DNA of 64,000 nucleotides from assembly GCF_014839805.1 (NCBI RefSeq), contig NC_051120.1, positions 6,634,001-6,698,000 of the forward strand, read 5' to 3'. The notes beneath the pieces are model-generated. The model had not been told where the DNA came from. It saw only the letters and a program-made list of their open reading frames with translations, and made no database searches. Of this stretch, positions 59,401 to 64,000 are shown piece by piece. This DNA is from Manduca sexta. Taxonomy: Eukaryota > Arthropoda > Insecta > Lepidoptera > Sphingidae. Each line of letters opens with the position of its first letter. The first letter of the stretch is position 1. A program made the translations under genes and the position numbers.

Positions 59401-60221
59401 CCTAAAGTTCACTGTAGAGAATAGAGGTTCATTAAGGAAATTAACCGACCGCGACTATTATTTACAAATGGTTTATCAGCATTTGGTTGTTCATTATAAA
59501 AACAATGAAAAATTGGTCAGTGTACAAAAATATATTGTTATAATGTTTTTTGCATTGGGTTAATAAATTAAATCACATACTCAAATTCATCTCTGCTAAC
59601 ATTGTGTCAAAAATTATTCATGATTATTTTCACAAAAAAATAAAACTGTGATTTCTTTATCATTTGAGTGCTAATATGGTGTATTTCTGACTCAGAACAA
59701 GAACAAGCATGACTATAAGTGTGACGTTGCCGCTGCGACGAATTTTCTGACAGTAGTAGTAGGGTCGCGATGTCAAATTGCCCCAAATTCGCATTGTCAA
59801 AATTTTCAATTTAGAAAATGTCAAAAAAACGAGGTTTTGATGCAGATACATATACCTATTATGCGAATCCACTGAAAACTAACACTATGTATAGACTATG
59901 AAAAATTCTAATAATGAATGTTGAGTAAAAATTGCAAATAAAATACGCGGACGCGCTCGTGGAATAGTTAATATGAAATAAATATCAGCTGTATTGTGTT
60001 ATTTTTAATATTGTATATGTGTTTACAATTTACATTCAGTAGTAGGGATAGGTATCCGTATATTATGCAATAAAATATGTTAGGGAAATAACAGCGTGTA
60101 TTTGGTGTTTGTATAAAACATGATTTATTATAGTAATACATTTAATTGGAAATACACGGATGGCGGGCCATCATTGTGACAGATACAATATATATAAATA
60201 CAATATTGATATTCTGCTGCC
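56424..60221. other. Intergenic region between annexin and ABCE1
   Basis: Mostly AT-rich. A GC-rich block at 56945-57030 may be an upstream promoter. A perfect CRE, TGACGTCA, is at 58812-58819 next to GTGCGGCGGAGG. A mixed-composition block at 58385-58510 looks like repeat sequence. No coding exon was found. Confidence 0.5.
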
Positions 60222-62597
60222 CTAATCTTCCAAGAAGAAATATTGACCTGCTCGTTTTTGTTCTATGTCCTGTAACAAAAAAAGTGGCATATGAGAATAT
60301 ACGAAAATTACACGAGTTCAATACGTAACAAATGCGCGTTAACGCAAGTATATTTTTGGGCTACAGACAATAAAAATCTATTCCTAATATACATCGAATT
60401 TTATTGAACAAGCAAACTTCTTAAAAATTCTCCCCGTTTTCCACATTAAAAATAAACATAATATACAAGCATTCGATTTTAAATATACTAAAATATGTGT
60501 ACCTATATTGTGGTTGTCAACGTTTTACGTTATTTGCGTTTAAAGGCTTAGTAGTTCTTATTCAAACATTATAGAAACTAAAACATATTGTGAACTGACG
60601 CGTCATAAAAATCGAAACCGTACTGTATGTTGTAACAATTAACAGACAGTTTACCTTGACAGACGAATGTTTGTTTATCCTCGGCCGGAAGTTGTTGGGG
60701 TCCCTGCGGAAGGTGATGCCGAGCAGCTCAAGGAATCTGTTCATGCCGTTGAGTAGAGACTGCGGCGCGTGCGCAGTGGCGTGCGCTGACGGCGTACCCT
60801 CGAACACGATGACGCGATCCGCCAGATAGGTGGCCATTATGAAGTCGTGCTCCACCACGAAACCGGTGCGTTTGGCGTGCAGGATGAATCTGGAGATTAG
60901 GTTGTTTAGTATCAGTATTATTTTATTAGTCAGTTCGATTGTCATTCATAGAGAAGATTCTTGTCCTGGGTAACTTTTTGGAACTGTTTGAAATAGTTAA
61001 TCACAGATAGTTGATGACACAATCGGGATTAATTCGAAAGCCATGGGCGCTTTCGATTTAGGGGGCACAAATCTCTAACTTTGATCCGAATGACGGGCGA
61101 AAATTTCATAAGTAATGCCAAAAATTCAATAGGAGTAAATGTAGGGGTGCAGCTACCCTCCCGTTCTCCCCCCTGGCGACGCTCACACCCAGGACTTATT
61201 GTTTTATACCCTAAGTATGGGTCCACTAAATAGAGTCCAGCGTTTCCTTAAGTAGGTTTCCATAGAAAATTACGAAACCCACATGAAATAACATATATTT
61301 AATTCTAGATATTAAAAGTTAAGGAACTCCTGAAATGACAATTGTATTACTTGTGCTTGTTTTCGGTATAAAATGTTACAAAATGTTTTAATCAAAATAA
61401 AATGTGCCAATGTTTCACAGTAGAAAGTTTCATGAGATTTTTAATCTTATCTGTGTAGCCGGCTATACTAAATATATCATTATAACACTAATCACACACT
61501 GCCCAGATACTGATAAAACTACACCAGTCTCTGTTGTGTGAGTATGCTTAATAATAAATTATGTACTAGCCCCAAAATTAAGCAAACAAAATATTTATAT
61601 GTGTACAAAATCACAAAATGTTGTATATGGATTGTTAATATTTGTATAACAAAAAACAAAATGATTTAATTTTATGAAGACGAAATATCATTAATTAAAG
61701 ACTGCGGTGTAAGCCGTTTTAAAATACTTTTAGTTTAGGTACTATCAGCCAAATTGACTAAACGGCACCAAATATTATATACATCGCGAAACCAAAAGGA
61801 TTCACAGCATATAGTATCCTAAACTATATTCAATATTCTAATCAATGTACAAACCGTTTAATAACTTTGGCGGCGACGAGACGCTGTTCGGAGTCGAGGT
61901 ATGCGGAGGGCTCGTCTATGAGGTACACGTCGGCCGGCTTGCCCAGACACAGCACCAGCGCCACTCGCTGCAACTCACCACCAGAGAGGTTCTGCACCTC
62001 TTGGTCCATGATCTCTTCAATCTTCATTGGCTTCATCACGTCTGTGATGAACTGGAATATAAATTAATGTTATTAATTTTAGCAAAAGACAGCAAAAAAG
62101 CTAACTAAGATTTCTGGGTCAAGGAAAAAAGTATAATACTAAAATTATGTCTCAGTGGCATAGCTAGATAACTAATAAGGATTATGGGCAAAAAGATTCT
62201 ATATCCTCCTTTTGGTAGGTGAGATGGTTTGTTACTTTTTACTGGGTAGTGACTTAATTAAAAGGTCACTCGTTAGGGTCTAAGGACACCCCTCACATCA
62301 ATGCCGTGAGCCCAAAATTTGGTGGTGGCTGAGGTTTCATTTAAAAAAAATTATTAATGTAATTTATAAGGTTTCTGAAAATAATTATTAATATTTATAG
62401 TTGCTTCAATATTCTTTGAAGTGTTCGTAACACAATTTTCTAATAACTTTTATTTTTATAAGGATTTAAACATACCTGTGGATGTATGTAGGCATCCCTT
62501 ATTTTGTCATGCAATAATGAGCGCACCAGCCCCTGAGACTTGGGCGATATCTTCTGTGGCTTATAACTAATGTGCAACTGTGGCAGCTGTCCAGAGC
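60222..62597 (-). CDS. pix: ABCE1 / Rli1 / Pixie, C-terminal exons (gene continues right)
   Basis: ABCE1 is the cytosolic Fe-S twin-ATPase that splits post-termination ribosomes and aids initiation. Visible exons in transcript order: 62597-62476, 62051-61855, 60889-60655 and 60269-60222. The first completes a codon begun further upstream. Sequence blocks: [35 protein letters not shown], then NBD2 with signature [18 protein letters not shown], Walker [18 protein letters not shown], the switch histidine in [18 protein letters not shown], and the ABCE1-specific tail [17 protein letters not shown]. The last 16-codon exon ([15 protein letters not shown], stop TAG at 60222-60224) matches the invariant aromatic C-terminus. 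Exon 62051-61855 ends at the donor CG|GTTTGT, the weaker of two options but the only one giving RFILHAK. The Fe-S and first ATPase domains lie outside the window. Confidence 0.95.
60890..61854 (-). other. pix: ABCE1 intron between NBD2 exons
   Basis: About 965 bp, AT-rich except 61050-61210, where GTGCAGCTACCCTCCCGTTC and CCCCCTGGCGACGCTCACAC suggest a fragment of an unclassified repeat. No coding signal. Confidence 0.5.
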
Positions 62598-63200
62598 CTG
62601 TTGACAAATATTCCAATCAAAATATATCATAAATAATTTAAACCCATTTCAGTTAAATAAATAATGCCCTAATTATAACATACATTTGTGATAACAGGAA
62701 ATTCCCATATATAAAATAGTGCTACACATTTTTAAATACATTAGATAAACAAAGTGAACATGTTCTAATTATTATTGTTGTCTTTGTGGTTTTGATTATT
62801 CATGAATTTTGTATGGTTCCGCATAACTACACTAACTATGCTAGACTTAGTTTCACATAATTTAAAATCCAGAATTTTAATGAAATTATTAATATATCTT
62901 ACTAGGTATTGCTTGCAGTTTCACCCAATAAAGATATTAGATATTGATGTCAAACTTTTTTCGAATTTTATCGCGGTTTGACACCATGATATCATTATGT
63001 ATATTCGGTTAATCAACAACTAAAAAGATTTAAAACGAAATATTATAATAGTAATATGTATGTAGATATTATAACTGACTTTTCCAACAATCAATACCTC
63101 AGTCTCATCTGTAACCATGAAGGTTGCAGTCTTCAAAACATTGGAAGTTAATTATAATATAAAAAACTGCATTAATATCCTAAAAATAGTTCTATTCCAA

Positions 63201-64000
63201 TCTATATATATAAAAATGAATTGCTGTTCGTTAGTCTCGCTAAAACTCGAGAATGGCTGAACGGATTTATCTTATCTTGGTCTTGAATTATTCGTGGAGG
63301 TCTAGGGAAGGTTTAAAAGGTGAGAAAAATTCGAATAATTGCCGGGAAAATCCTCAAAACAGCATTTTTCTATTTCCCATACAAACATTTTCTAACAAAT
63401 ACGTAGAGTCAATTTGAGCTTTATTGCTATTGTATAAAGTTCACTGTTGTCTAAGCAATGTAGGTGTGTTCCTAACATCAAAGCAGTGTGCGTTGGAGCA
63501 CAGAATATAATAATGTAATGTCGCGATCTGAAACTCAACAAAAGTGATATCGCGGACCCGACTAAATTGAACAGTCACAAAATTTAATATATCATTAGTT
63601 ATTTGGTTGGCTTCACGATATTATTTCTTTTGTTTTACTTTAAAATGCATGTTTTCGTTATGGACAATTTTTGAGCTACTTTTGCATATCTATACTTATA
63701 ATAAATCTGTAGAAAGGTCAATTCTGTACATGAAATATATTTCCAAAATAACTGGGGGTGATTAGGAATCGATACTGATGCCAAAAATGCAATTAGTAAA
63801 ATTTTTGTCTGTCTGTCTGTATAACCGTTATAGAAACAAAAACTACTCGACGGATTTTAACTTAACTTGGTACAATTATTTTTCATACTCCTGAGCTGGT
63901 TATAGTATACTTTTCATCACGCTACAATTAATAGGAGCATAGCAGTGATGGAAAATGTTGGGAAAACGGGAGAAGTTACTCCATTTTTTAAGCTTCCGTC
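63201..64000 (+). mobile_element. Helitron-like element running off the right edge
   Basis: The element starts TCTATATATATAAAAATGAA directly after A, then TTGCTGTTCGTTAGTCTCGC, TAAAACTCGAGAATGGCTGA, GTCTTGAATTATTCGTGGAG: a 5' end I recognise from lepidopteran Helitrons. Later text (GTCTGTCTGTCTGTATAACC, ACTACTCGACGGATTTTAAC) is also Helitron-like. The 3' CTAG end is outside the window, so the right limit is simply the window edge. Confidence 0.7.

Overview
The window reads as nuclear DNA of a moth or butterfly. Genes are split by many AT-rich introns with GT..AG ends, intergenic DNA is very AT-rich, and the interspersed repeats are lepidopteran in style: tRNA-derived SINEs, short non-autonomous Helitrons that begin TC and end CTAG between host A and T, and MITE-like foldbacks. 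I see no prokaryotic, viral, CRISPR, rRNA or stand-alone tRNA features. All exons were assembled by hand from reading frame, splice sites and phase continuity; in every complete gene model the phases close exactly.

Layout, left to right. The 3' end of a SWI/SNF core subunit gene (moira/SMARCC, +) occupies 71-2370, followed by a long 3'UTR. A six-exon regucalcin/SMP-30 gene with a predicted signal peptide (+) lies at 4366-9638. About 4 kb of AT-rich intergenic DNA follows, then holocarboxylase synthetase (HLCS, -) at 13619-19528, whose middle may be hidden by a 500-N assembly gap. A gene coding for two LC3/Atg8 domains in one reading frame (+) lies at 24127-28621. Repeat-rich intergenic DNA separates it from Mediator subunit 29/intersex (-, 34587-39730), which is head-to-head with a RAD51C-like recombinase gene (+, 40534-43295). 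A 323-residue annexin B9-type gene (-, 46159-55498) has four alternative 17-codon terminal exons. The 3' end of ABCE1/pixie (-, 60222-62597) runs off the right edge, with a Helitron-like element in its intron.

The genes are unrelated housekeeping or regulatory functions (chromatin, transcription, DNA repair, ribosome recycling, biotin metabolism, Ca2+/membrane binding, autophagy) and form no operon-like unit. The item most likely to be new is the tandem LC3 gene. It encodes two ubiquitin-like Atg8 domains; the first ends in an internal Phe-Gly and the second ends in Phe-Gly directly at the stop codon, which resembles the logic of a polyubiquitin precursor. Next are the four alternative annexin C-termini and a marked local enrichment of the palindrome TATCGATA across 10.9-17.6 kb.
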